From Serpula lacrymans var. lacrymans S7.9 (lineage: Eukaryota; Basidiomycota; Agaricomycetes; Boletales; Serpulaceae): a DNA stretch of 64,000 nt. Shown here piece by piece: positions 35,210-45,649 of the stretch (its first letter is position 1; each line of letters opens with the position of its first letter). The stretch is from contig NW_006763297.1 in assembly GCF_000218685.1 (NCBI RefSeq), positions 958,249 through 1,022,248 of the forward strand, given 5' to 3'. A program made the position numbers and the translations under genes. The notes below the pieces were generated by a model. The model did not search any database. It was given only the letters and a program-made list of their open reading frames with translations, and was not told the origin of the DNA.

Positions 35210-36558
35210 ACGTTGATTGACTATGTGTAAAACACTTTTTCTGTGTCATCACAAAAAATGTTGCTGGTCTGCAAGTACTTGGCTGTATAGAAAGTTATCT
35301 CACCAATTTAGTGCACAGTGCCACAGTGTCACATAAATTGCCCAAAGAGTAACTTGATACATGTCATCAGTTATGAGCATTATAAATAGCAGTACTAGTT
35401 CTTGTTAAAACTAGCTGAGGCCCTTTGTCGGCTTGATTCATAATCTTGGTGGATCAAGCCTTTAAAAATCTATTAACAATCCCCGTCTCAGTATTAACTG
35501 TTAGAATATACTCTGACATACCATTACCCATAGGATAATATCTCTGATTTGTACTGAATGTTATGTTCCTTTGACTCCTGGTTTCTCTGATTTTATTTTT
35601 ACCTTCAATGTTTGCAAAATACGTCAATGGTAAGAACTAATGACTGATAATATCTACCAAAAATATAAGTTATTGTGTAGAAAACATAAATTCAATGAAT
35701 CATTTTATACCAGTATTGATCCCTTTGCTTCTCATCTGCTATCCCAAATTATTTCTGCAGGAAAATCTTTGATTTGCACCAGTAACAAGAAATGTTGCCA
35801 ATGGTTTCAACCAACAGATAACCTGATAAAAATTTAGTATATTAGTTTAAATGTTGTAATATAAAGTTATAATATTTTAGCATATTACTTACTATACTAA
35901 ATAGATTTATAATAACACTCAACCCAGTAAGAAATACCACCAAGACAAATTTCACTAAATCAACCTAAAAACGTCAAAAGCTACTAAATCACACCAACAC
36001 AAGAACTTCAAGACTCAGTTAAACCCAAATCACATTAACCTAAAATAAAATACAAATAAAATAAAATAAAAACTACAGAAAATAGACATTGCCAAGCTAC
36101 ATACAGCCCATAATAAGCTTAAAAATGACTCAGCAATGATGCTTACTGGGTAAAAGAAAAAGAAGAAAATATTTGCAAAGAAAATATATATATATAAAAT
36201 CGAAGATAAAATCAAACGTCATCAGGTGCCGAAGGTAAAGCGGCACCCATGGTGATCCAATAAACAGCATAGCTTATGGATAAAAAGTAACAAAATCCCC
36301 ATAGGGATCTCTAGAGCAAGAGCAAAAGAGGTGATAGGGAAGGAAAACATGGTAACTGAAAGATAATGAATCAAAAACGAAAAACTTGAATAATAATAAG
36401 CAAAAATTAAAGCGTAGCTTAAAATTTGAAACTCAAAAATCACACACCACAACTGACATGTACACACTAATACCCATGAGAACGTGACACCAAAACAAAA
36501 ATACAAAATGCCCCCCGGCAAAATGATACCAAACACCCAAACACCCAAATAAATGTCT
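35210..36558. other. AT-rich TE debris, no gene recognised
   Basis: Low-complexity A-rich stretches (about 36030-36080, 'aaaataaaat' type; 36185-36200, 'atatat') and short frames only. No repeat of the families named here was identified. Confidence 0.45.
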
Positions 36559-37285
36559 ACCAAAACTAACATTTTGGTGATTCTGCACCTTTGTGCTACC
36601 TACATATTTTCATTCCTTTCTCTATCTAATCCTCTATCATTCAGTATTGATTGTGTTCTCTATTATTCCGCCTTTGTGGCTGCTTTTTTTACCTTTGTTT
36701 ACAAAACTTCGGACAGTACTGCAGAGTCCAATGCTTCCTATTCTTTAGTTACTCACATTGGACTTTAGGTATGTATATAACAACCAAGAGTTTGTTACTC
36801 CGGCACACAACTCAGACAAGCTATAGAGAGGATGATGAGGGAGTGGTTACCCTTTAGGCTTCAACAAGTTAGTTGTGAGGATACAACAGGAGGACTCACT
36901 GAGGAGTCTCCTTGATCTATTGGGGTATATATACTACTACAGGTGTGTTTGTACATATGTACTATACAGTTGATGAAGGCAGTGGCTGATGATGTCAGAG
37001 GGTGCAGCCCGTGTGACCAGCTCCACTGCGTGAGAGACTTGTATCTTGAATAGAAAGAAAGGCAGCACAGCATGAGAAAGTGGAGTTTAAACAAAAGGGA
37101 AAGTGCCACATGGCATGGAGTGTGAAAACTACAGTAAAAGGTTAAAGAGGAGAATGAAAATTAAAGGTCCGGAAATGTGTTATCGTAACACTGTATACCT
37201 GTCATACTCTCTAATAATATAGTTACTCACATTGGACTCTAGTTTCCAATCTCTGATTGCTCTCAGCAAGTGGCTAGACACTTCC
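36559..37285 (+). mobile_element. LTR1 copy B, interrupted by LTR2, 3' truncated
   Basis: LTR1 sequence from 'TTTTGGTGATTCTGCACC' (36572) to 'TTGGACTTTAGGTA', then LTR2 (36776-37190), then 'CTGTATACCTGTCATAC' to 'GACACTTCC' at 37285. Immediately left, 36559-36571 reads ACCAAAACTAACA, the inverted start of the same LTR, so two LTR1 starts meet head to head. The last ~20 nt of the LTR is missing. Confidence 0.75.
36776..37190 (+). mobile_element. LTR2 solo LTR inside LTR1 copy B
   Basis: 415 nt, starting TATAACAACCAAGAG (TGTAAC in the reference copy at 48851) and ending TTATCGTAACA. Right flank CTGTA (37191-37195); left flank TGTA with one base lost relative to the uninterrupted LTR1 sequence, consistent with a 5-bp duplication. 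Confidence 0.85.
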
Positions 37286-38265
37286 GGGACTTGCTCCCCA
37301 GGCTTGCATTGTCATCCCACATACACTTGTACTTCTTATGGCTGCACTTGTTGCAGGATGTCCTCCACTTTTCTGTCTGCTTACTCCTGCTTATAGTGCA
37401 GACAGACTTGTCCAGCCTGCACCGCTTACACCCCTCCATGCTTTTCCTCTGCAGATCCTCTACACCCCTAGTAATCTCTACCACCACTTTTCCCTTTCTC
37501 TTGCCAGTTGGAGGTGCTACAGGGTCCAGGTGCTGACCACCAGAAGTCCTAGGGCCAGGGCAGGTGTGTGGGGGGTGAGATGGCCTTTCAGGCCCAAGAA
37601 CAGGGGTAGAGATGGGGAGCACCGGGACGGTGCTGCCCTTTTCACCTTCTTCAACAAAACTCCTAGCATATGAGCAACATCGCACTTTTGTTTGCCTGTG
37701 GTGGGCGCTGGGGGGCTTTTGGAACGTGCTGGCTGGATGGGCATTGTGGCAAATGTACAAGGCCAAGGTGGAACCACTGTGAAAATAAACAGTCAGTAAG
37801 AAATTGAAAAATAATGAAAAAATAGGAAACTTACTTTGCAACCACCATCTATTGTCCAGAGTCTCCCTTCTCTTAGCAGTCTGTCTCCCGGGCTCAAACC
37901 AGACCAATTCCTCCACCGCCTCATCATCCCGGGTGATTAACAATGGATCTACTGCCCTTCCCTCATTCTTTACTCTTTCAAACTGTGTGATGGCCGTTAA
38001 AAAGAGCCAGGAGACATGAAAGTCATGCTCCCCAGATCCTTCCTCCGTGCCCTCCCTGGGTCTTTCCTCAAATCTCTCCCTAGCACTCACTCTTACAAAT
38101 AATATCTTTGATATTGGGGTGCCATGCAAGAGACCTAATTGTAACAACCCCAGGAGCATAAAATTAGGGATGCCCGGGCCCTTAGTCTTTGCCATAGGGG
38201 TTTCTAGTGTACAGAAGTCATCATTAAAAGCTGGAAATTCAATGCCACCAGTGCCTGAACATTGA
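37286..38265 (-). pseudogene. Zn-cluster-like protein relic linked to TEs
   Basis: Read right to left: 'ECSGTGGIEFPAF'-like sequence near 38260, then 'MAKTKGPGIPNFMLLGLLQL' (38195), a charged stretch with 'RDDEAVEELVWFEPGR' and 'TLDNRWWLQ'. A good GTAAGT..TTTCACAG intron follows at about 37836-37778, then a Pro/Ser-rich linker and 'CKRCRLDKSVCT...SCNKCSHKKYKC' near the 3' end. The six-cysteine tail resembles Zn-cluster proteins that are multi-copy in mushroom genomes. The exon after the intron and the cysteine tail are in different frames, so a frameshift or missed intron exists. The 3' end is cut by the LTR1 copy B junction (37285). Confidence 0.45.
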
Positions 38266-38653
38266 AACCAGAATATAGTGGAAAAGGAGGGCTTGTTTTC
38301 AGCGTCAGTGCTCCATCTGTGACAGAGAAACCAAAAAAGAGTACAGAGACAAATATTTTTGACCTGGGTATACCAATATTCAAGTAGATAATAGTATTAC
38401 TATATGTAAATTTATGCCTAAAAATGTCTCATGGATGCCTCAAATCCATCAGGACCTTAGAGGGCAAAATTATCAAGATTTAATAATAACTCAGATATCT
38501 ATCAAGAGTGGAGGTAAGACCACACTGTATCTCAGCAATCTATGTATTGCACTCTCCGCCACTTATCGTCCTGTAACCCAGCCAGGTTGTCTAAGATGGG
38601 TGTCCTCTCACCTACCTGGGTCATCTTCAATGAGCAGACTCTCACCTAGCCAG

Positions 38654-39840
38654 TGTCATGCACCAAAGTTGATTGGTAGCATGGACAGGTGTCAATAACA
38701 AAGCGAATATTCAAAAAGACTTGCCTTTGCGCCACACAGGCACAATGCCACGTGGAATAGTAATTAATATTGCCTTTTTTGAACTTGTGGCTGATCAGCA
38801 TCACCTCTATTAGGCAATCCAGTCACGCTCACCTTTGCTTTTCCATTCGGTACTTTCCGCATTTCGGCATTTCGGCAAATTTTTGCGTCGCCACTGGCTA
38901 CACATTGCATTGCACCCCCGCTTTTGTCGTTTCCTTCACTTCCCTTCCTTTGCCTAGCCCCACCATGGGCCCCTTCCTCTCCTTTGTATTCTCACCTGAT
39001 GGTCGTTTCTGGATCCCCATTCTAATCCACTTTTCCGTCACCTCCACCCTCCTCCTCCTCATCTTATTTGCACCCCCACCATTTTTGATGTCACCACTTC
39101 CTATCCGCTTCCGTCGCCGATCCGTTGACTACCACGTGCCACTGCTGATATCAGCAAAGCCCCGGTGGCCGGTTCAAATAGGGCAACAGGTCCATTTTTA
39201 TGACATCGATCTACCATCATATACTATCAAAACATCGGTCGCTTGTCTTGCCTGGTTGGAGCGTGGGTGGGTAGTTTTTGAGCTGGAGAAGGTTCATCCC
39301 CTTGCATCGCCCATGTTCATCGCTGTTCCATTCACTTGGGTACACTTATCTTTTGTCCATCGTCTTCGCTACAGCTACACCTACCATACGCTGCCTGGGA
39401 CTCACTTGTTCCAAATTGGAACTACTCCTCTCCCTCCCTTGTTTGATCAGGTGGTCCAACACAACCAGTCCATTGGTAAGGCTATAGAACCATTAGATTT
39501 GGACTAGGTGGTGGACTGGTGGCTCCAGTTTCTTTTTTTCAGCAGAACATTCATTTACAGTGCAATTATTTTTGATTTTGAATCATTTTTATGGACACAT
39601 ATTTTTTTAGAATGTCTAACTGACAATAAAGGAACTGTGTTGATACTGATAGTGTTTTGCCTTGCCCTTTTTTTACTACATCTTCCCATGACATCATGAT
39701 TTTCCTGCTCTCTTTTTGCTATTGGACTTTACTTTATGGCTTTACAAACCTGTGACATTACTTACACAGTATTCATTGTTCTATCCCTTTCTCTTCCTTT
39801 TTTTGACAATCTTATCCTGTACTACCTACACAGGATTTGT
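38654..39840 (+). mobile_element. LTR4, copy 3, 3' part replaced by LTR1
   Basis: Starts TGTCATGCACC at 38654 and runs to 'CTACACAGGATTTGT' at 39840, where LTR1 copy C begins. It is nearly identical to copy 2 over 1.19 kb. Upstream (38573-38600) is an inverted 'acccagccaggttgtctaagatg' motif like that at the other end of copy 2. Confidence 0.75.
38965..39507 (+). CDS. ORF inside LTR4: 180-residue putative membrane protein, copy 3
   Basis: ATG at 38965 in the same CCCCACCATGG context, stop at 39507. The protein is identical to copy 2 and intact. See copy 1 for the domain description. Confidence 0.55.
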   Translation: MGPFLSFVFSPDGRFWIPILIHFSVTSTLLLLILFAPPPFLMSPLPIRFRRRSVDYHVPLLISAKPRWPVQIGQQVHFYDIDLPSYTIKTSVACLAWLERGWVVFELEKVHPLASPMFIAVPFTWVHLSFVHRLRYSYTYHTLPGTHLFQIGTTPLPPLFDQVVQHNQSIGKAIEPLDLD

Positions 39841-40105
39841 TGTTAGTTTTGGTGATTCTGCACCTTTGTGCTACCTCTATATTTTCATTCCTTTCTCTAT
39901 CTATCCCTCTACCATTCAGTATTGATTGTGTTCTCTATTATTTCGCCTTTGTGGCTGCTTTGTTTACCTTTGTTTACAAAACATCGGACAGTACTGCAGA
40001 GTTTCATGCTTCCTATTCTCAAGTTACTCACATTGGACTCTAGTTCCAGTCCCTGATTGCTCTCAGCAAGTGGCTAGACACTTCCTTCAAGCTTTGTTCT
40101 AAATA
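39841..40105 (+). mobile_element. LTR1 copy C, abutting the Copia fragment
   Basis: 265 nt, TGTTAGTTTTGG to TTCTAAATA. It has only one 'agttactcacattggactctag' unit, i.e. the ~55-nt duplication seen in copies A, D and E is absent. It lies inside LTR4 copy 3 and is joined directly to integrase coding sequence, so the leader, gag and protease of the element have been deleted, if the two belong together. Confidence 0.8.
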
Positions 40106-42215
40106 CAGGACTCCATGGAAAGACCCCATATGAAATACTGTTTAAAAGGAGAGTTGATCCAACTTTGTTTTGCCCTTTTGGATGCCAAGCATATGCCTTG
40201 ATTCCGAAAGACAAAAGGCAAGGGAAGTTTTACTCCAAGGGGCGCAAAGCCATAATGATTGGCTACACACATTGAAAGCAAGCCTACAAACTCCTAGACA
40301 CTGAAAAACAAAATGTGTTTTCCAGTCAGCATGTCATATTCAATGAATCCGGAAAGGTACAAAAGGACAACACTGCTCCCTGGAACACAGACACTAGCAC
40401 AGATCAGTGGGAGGGACTTATTCCAGAGAATGCTCACTATCCAGACCAAAAAACATTGACCCTCGGATCCGAGATCCAAATGAATTGCAAATGGAACCAC
40501 ATCTCCAAGCACCTGATCAGCTAAGACACCCTCCACAACAGTCTCTACAACCAAGACCTGAACACTGGCCATCTTCAGAACGGAAAGCCAAAGTAGAGTC
40601 ACAGTCAGTGGGAGGACAGCCCCTCAACATACAGCCAGCTGATGTGGAAAAAGTCCGGATACAGCTAAACAACCTGTCCATTGGATCAGCTTCTGGAAGG
40701 CATCCAACACCTCCAAGGAGTGATTCAACACCTTCAGGAGTGAGTGGGGCAACACACACACAAATGTGTCTACTCCCTGGAGTACCTGCACAAGTTCCTA
40801 AAAGAGCAGTCATGCCTGCTGAAGTCCTAGGAGTACGCAAAAGCAGTCGCCAGACCCGTCCTGCAGACAAAAACCGAGATTATCAAAGGACTCTAGATGA
40901 GGAACAGTCTCGAAAAGAGCAGCATGACAACTCCATGGAGAAACCTAACACTCCTGAGGTTCATGAAGAAACATCTGACACAGAGGAGACATTCTTTGCT
41001 GGAATAACAAGTACCGGTCCATCTAACACAGACCTTCCAAGGACACTAAAGGAAGCCTTATCACGTCCGGATGGAGAATTATGGAAGTCTGCCTTGGAGG
41101 AGGGACTCCTAAGTCTCAATACTAATGCAGTATATGACACTGTTCCACTTCCGAAGGGAGTAAAACCCATCACATCAAAACCTGTGTTCTGGATCAAGTT
41201 TGATCAAAACGGAAACATTGAGAGATACAAACTCCGGATTGTTGCACGAGGTTTTACTCAAAGGGAGGGGATTGATTACCAGGAAGTTTTTGCTCTGGTT
41301 GCAAACTTAGAGTCGATCCGAATTATTCTAGCCCTGGCAGCAAAGTACGACCTAGAACTTGATCAAATAGATGTATCCACAGCTTATCTCAATGGAGAAC
41401 TTGAAGAAAAACTGTACATGCTTCCTCCAGGGGGTGTTCCTATCCAACCTGGATACTGCTGGAGGTTGAAGAAATCCATCTACGGATTAAAACAAGCTGG
41501 TCGTACATGGAACAAAACCTTTGATCACAAGCTCCAGGTTTCACAAGACTAAATGCAGAAACATGTCACTATGTATTCCGGGACAACAAAAAAATATGCT
41601 TTGTCGTTGTCTATGTAGATGACCTCCTCTTAGGAGCTTCATCCCAAAAATTCATGGATATCACAAAAGCCAAACTCGAATCCATATTCAAGATGCGGGA
41701 CCTTGGAGAAGCAAAATACATCCTTGGAATAGAGATTCAACGTGATCTTTCAAACAAAACAATATCCCTATTGCAACGCCAATACATTGACACAGTCCTG
41801 GAGCGTACTGGAACGAAGAACTGCAAACCAGTATGGACACTAATGGCCCATGGATCAAAACTCCTCGCAAATGCTCCAGGGGAAGATATTGTGTAACACG
41901 AGATGCATATTGAAGAGCGTCAAGTGTCATACCTCTCAATTGTAGGCTCCCTCATGTATGCCATGCTTGGAACCCGCCCAGACATTGCCTACATTGTTGG
42001 AATACTAAGCAGACATAGCTCAGCTCCAAGGAGCCATCACTGAGAAGCTGCAAAATGTGTCCTCCGATATCTGAAAGCAACCAGGGAAATGGAACTACAA
42101 TATGATGGCACAGATGTCTCCATGGACATGGATTTCTATGGATATTTGGATGCAGATTGGTCTGGAGACCCAGACACATCTCGATCAACACACCGCGGGC
42201 ATTGGCTTATATGAG
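40106..42215 (+). pseudogene. Ty1/Copia pol fragment (integrase end, RT, RNase H)
   Basis: Begins 'GLHGKTPYEI' of the integrase C-terminal region (40110), with an in-frame stop soon after (near 40275). It continues through a linker to the RT: 'TLKEALSRPDGELWKSALEE', 'ITSKPVFWIKFDQNGNIERY', 'RIVARGFTQREGIDYQEVFA', 'LDQIDVSTAYLNGELEE' (first catalytic Asp), 'KKSIYGLKQAGRTWN', then after a frame break 'VVVYVDDLLLGAS'-like YVDD (about 41604-41640) and 'FKMRDLGEAKYILGIEIQRD'. RNase H: 'YLSIVGSLMYAMLGTRPDI' and 'YLDADWSGDPDTSRSTHRGH'. It ends near 42215 without the 3' LTR. Stops and frameshifts make it inactive. Confidence 0.9.
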
Positions 42216-42239
42216 CTGGGATTATAAAGGGATTTTACA

Positions 42240-42715
42240 GGGATGACTTTATTATTAGTTGCTGCCAATGACTTAGGGAAATAAATAGATAATTTTCAAA
42301 ATATAATTCCCAATCAATATTGTGTATGTCTGCAGCTTTGAGAGTGGAAAAAATCATTATCATCTCACAATATAATCTTTGCAATTAATCAGCACATATT
42401 GTCAAAAAAAAAATCACACTCAATGCTGATATAATATGATGATATTTATGGAGAAGATGTTTAGAATATTATCAGAGAATTAAATATAAAATTCTCCACC
42501 ATTGAATCAGTGATTTTATGATAATAATATTTTTGAAATATTCCCATATATTTTTCTCATTCATCTGCAGCCTTTTATTAGAAAAAATCCCCAAACATAT
42601 CCCTGGACTGTTTGTTTTATCTTATCACACGTTTGATTTACAATCAAAGCAGCGCTTCAATCAAAGACTTACCTAGTGTCACACTAGTCACACACTGTGA
42701 TTCCCATCTGAGGCT
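42240..42715. mobile_element. Diverged TIR-A arm
   Basis: AT-rich sequence with scattered matches to the TIR-A arm: 'TTTCAAAATATAATTCCCAAT', 'CAGCTTTGAGAGTGGAAAAAA' and 'TTTACAATCAAAGCAGC'. Order and spacing follow the left arm of copy 1, but identity is low. Probably an old relative. Confidence 0.4.
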
Positions 42716-42720
42716 GCATT

Positions 42721-43040
42721 TGTTAGTTTTGGTGATTCTGCACCTTTGTGCTACCTCTATATTTTCATTCCTTTCTCTATCTATCCCTCTACCATTCAGT
42801 ATTGATTGTGTTCTCTATTATTTCGCCTTTGTGGCTGCTTTGTTTACCTTTGTTTACAAAACATCGGACAGTACTGCAGAGTCCAATGCTTCCTATTCTC
42901 TAGTTACTCACATTGGACTCTAGGTACTGTATACCTGTCATACTCTCTAATAATAAAGTTACTCACATTGGACTCTAGTTCCAGTCCCTGATTGCTCTCA
43001 GCAAGTGGCTAGACACTTCCTTCAAGCTTTGTTCTTAATA
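42721..43040 (+). mobile_element. LTR1 solo LTR, copy D
   Basis: 320 nt, TGTTAGTTTTGG to GTTCTTAATA, with perfect 5-bp duplications GCATT at 42716-42720 and 43041-43045. This fixes the ends of the family as TG..TA. Confidence 0.93.
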
Positions 43041-43330
43041 GCATTGTACGACACTTTTGTTAGACATCCTGGTCAATAATCTGCACTGAAAACCGTAAGT
43101 TTATTTTTCTATTTTTCTATTTTGTGTGGGTATCTGATTGGTTCTCTATCATCCAGGGCAACAAACAACGTACCTGCGCATTTGGATTGCAGCGGTAAGT
43201 TCATCCATTCCTTGCCTAGTCGCGTGAACATCATGATCATCCACCCATCTTCCCAGATTTCATGGCCGCCGTTGTTTCCTCGATAATCTGATCCAAGTCT
43301 GACGTGTTCTCATCTACACTTACTATACTT
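43041..43330. other. Spacer, no feature recognised
   Basis: No gene or named repeat is visible; 'gtaagtt' and 'ag' motifs could be splice relics of an unknown gene. Confidence 0.4.
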
Positions 43331-43442
43331 GCCCTGTAGCCTGCTATCACTGGGAACCTCGTTTTCTTGTTGTTCTCAAACCTACCTTGTGCTACGATTA
43401 GCAAGGTAGTGCTCGTCTATACTCACCACAAAGCCCCTATGG
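43331..43442 (+). mobile_element. LTR4 distal fragment (copy 6)
   Basis: Matches the distal part of LTR4 copy 1 from 'gcctgctatcactgg' through 'ctcgtctatactcaccac' to 'aagcccctat'. As at 24252, it is followed by the same 27-nt link and LTR3, so the two loci share a composite junction. Confidence 0.75.
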
Positions 43443-43467
43443 GACTACACTTGCACTCGAGTGGGAG

Positions 43468-43783
43468 TGACAAAACCGGATAAACCCGGTCTCTGCCAAA
43501 GCAGCCATTGTTCTCCATGGAGCATAGCCACCACTCCATGGAGTCACAATTGTACTCCTAGGAGTCATTATACTGTAGCACCTCCAACTATAAGTAGTAG
43601 GGGGTTTAGTATAGGATTACCTCAGTCGTTTCTATAGCCTCTTGGGCAGCGGCTGAGGTATGGTTACATTACATTTATTAGAGATCACCTTAAACTAACA
43701 TCTGTTGTAGTTTCACATAGGTAAATAATAAAGTCGTTTCTATAGCCTCTCAGGCAGCAGCTGAGTTTCACTTAGTTTTATTA
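43468..43783 (+). mobile_element. LTR3 solo LTR, copy 3
   Basis: 316 nt, TGACAAAACCGG to TTTTATTA, containing both direct repeat units of 'gtcgtttctatagcctc'. The left flank is the same as for copy 1. Confidence 0.85.
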
Positions 43784-43938
43784 CCCTGTTTTTTGATTTG
43801 GCAGATTGGTGCAGGATTATCCTCTGTAAGAAACAGAAAGCTGGGTAATATTACTCTCTTTGAGTCTATACAGTCTGCCAACTGTCTATGTCACATGAGA
43901 TTGAGAATGACATGGGACCTTCTGCATATCACTTGAAC

Positions 43939-44470
43939 TAGTGCTGCTATGGTCCAGTTTGGTCCAGTTTTTAGCACCCATCAGGAGGACACATAACCAA
44001 ACCAGGGTTCAGTTCAAGCAAATAGTCTGAATGCTAGACCAGACTCATGGGAACCATTCACACAGGTCTGGTTCCAATGTTCTGCACTTTGAACACAAAA
44101 CAAACACAATATATTTAGCAGCAATTGATTATGGTGGAGGTGGGAGTGAATCAGTGTTATCAACATCATTGTAGAATATAATCTGTTATGCATCATGGAG
44201 CTGCCCATCAGGGCCAACAGCACACTGGTCAGACATTGGTGATGAGACAAATAAACTCACCCATTTGAATTTTTATTTGAGAGGAGCAATTGATGGAGGT
44301 GTGTTCAGGACTGTTCAGAACCACTGAGAACAGTCCAGGAACCAGCCTCCCCTGTGCAAACCGGGAACATAATATGTGTCTGGTTCCCTGGATCCTCTGA
44401 CCAAACTCCTTGAAACCAGACTGAAGTTTGCATCCAAACTTTGGTCCTGAACTGGACTGCAGCAGCACTA
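43939..44470. mobile_element. hAT-type MITE with 8-bp target duplication
   Basis: 532 nt, terminal inverted repeats TAGTGCTGCT...AGCAGCACTA extending inward as imperfect repeats around 'GTCCAGTT'. Perfect 8-bp duplication ACTTGAAC on both sides (43931-43938, 44471-44478). TAGNG-like ends and 8-bp duplications are hallmarks of hAT elements. No transposase inside. Confidence 0.88.
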
Positions 44471-44478
44471 ACTTGAAC

Positions 44479-45218
44479 AAACTCAGTGAACATATGACAA
44501 ATACAAGACAGCCACATATTGTATTGCATCAGAAAATGAACAATCCAATAAAAATGATGTAACATTGTATTAGCATTACATGTGATGTAGATGTAGAAAT
44601 GAAAACCTGCTATAGTTGCAGTGTGATAGAGGAAAATAACTGATATTTTCATGAGATTGAAAATGAATCATATCACTCAGCAACATGCAGTATACACAGA
44701 CTGCTCTGGGAGGTATTGAGCTTGCCACATCTTCAGAATAAATTTCCTGTGATCATGATAAGATAAATTATTTTATGCTTCATTTTGCTTTTTGAATTTG
44801 ACCTCTTGTGTCTTATGCATTGTTTCCCTTGGAAAATATGCTAGATCTTATGTAACATATATAATATCTTCTTTCAGAACATTGATCTTTTGTTCCATGA
44901 ACATGCTGCAGTTGACAGAATATATACTGTAAAGAAAACTAGAATCTACCTACATAAAAGGTCTATTTAAAAGAATAATATACATCCAATATATTCTTTC
45001 CTGTATTGATTGGATCTGGAGTTTGATAATGTTTCCCATAACTTATACATTCTCAAGGTATAAATGACTGGAGTTGTCTTCATTGGTTGGGCTAGTATTC
45101 TCATATTTGAACATCAATCCCCCTGATACCATGTCACAGTGACATATATTTGGGATTATCCCACAGTGATACTTGGTATGATACCATGGGAAAATACCAG
45201 AGGGGTGGTATCAGTCCA
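44479..45218. other. AT-rich spacer, no feature recognised
   Basis: No conserved frame. Near 45120-45215 the motifs 'gggattatccca' and 'gataccatg' recur and continue right of LTR1 copy E, so that LTR landed in a repeat-like sequence of unknown type. Confidence 0.4.
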
Positions 45219-45223
45219 CTTTT

Positions 45224-45543
45224 TATTAAGAACAAAGCTTGAAGGAAGTGTCTAGCCACTTGCTGAGAGCAATCAGGGACTGGAACTAGAGTCCAATGTG
45301 AGTAACTTTATTATTAGAGAGTATGACAGGTATACAGTACCTAGAGTCCAATATGAGTAACTAGAGAATAGGAAGCATTGGACTCTGCAGTACTGTCCGA
45401 TGTTTTGTAAACAAAGGTAAACAAAGCAGCCACAAAGGCGAAATAATAGAGAACACAATCAATACTGAATGATAGAAGAATAGATAGAGAAAGGAATGAA
45501 AATATATAGGTAGCACAAAGGTGCAGAATCACCAAAACTAACA
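45224..45543 (-). mobile_element. LTR1 solo LTR, copy E
   Basis: 320 nt in reverse orientation, TATTAAGAAC to CAAAACTAACA, with perfect 5-bp duplications CTTTT (45219-45223 and 45544-45548). Confidence 0.93.
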
Positions 45544-45649
45544 CTTTTGGGATGATCCCAACCTTGCTGCAGCACTTGGGATGATACCATGAAAAACAGA
45601 CTCTTAGCTTTATACATTTACACAAATAGTTGAAGCTAAATGCCTATGT

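Noticed and set aside
36030..36215. Minus-strand hydrophobic frame as a membrane protein
   Set aside because: Derived from an A-rich low-complexity stretch; no conserved residues.
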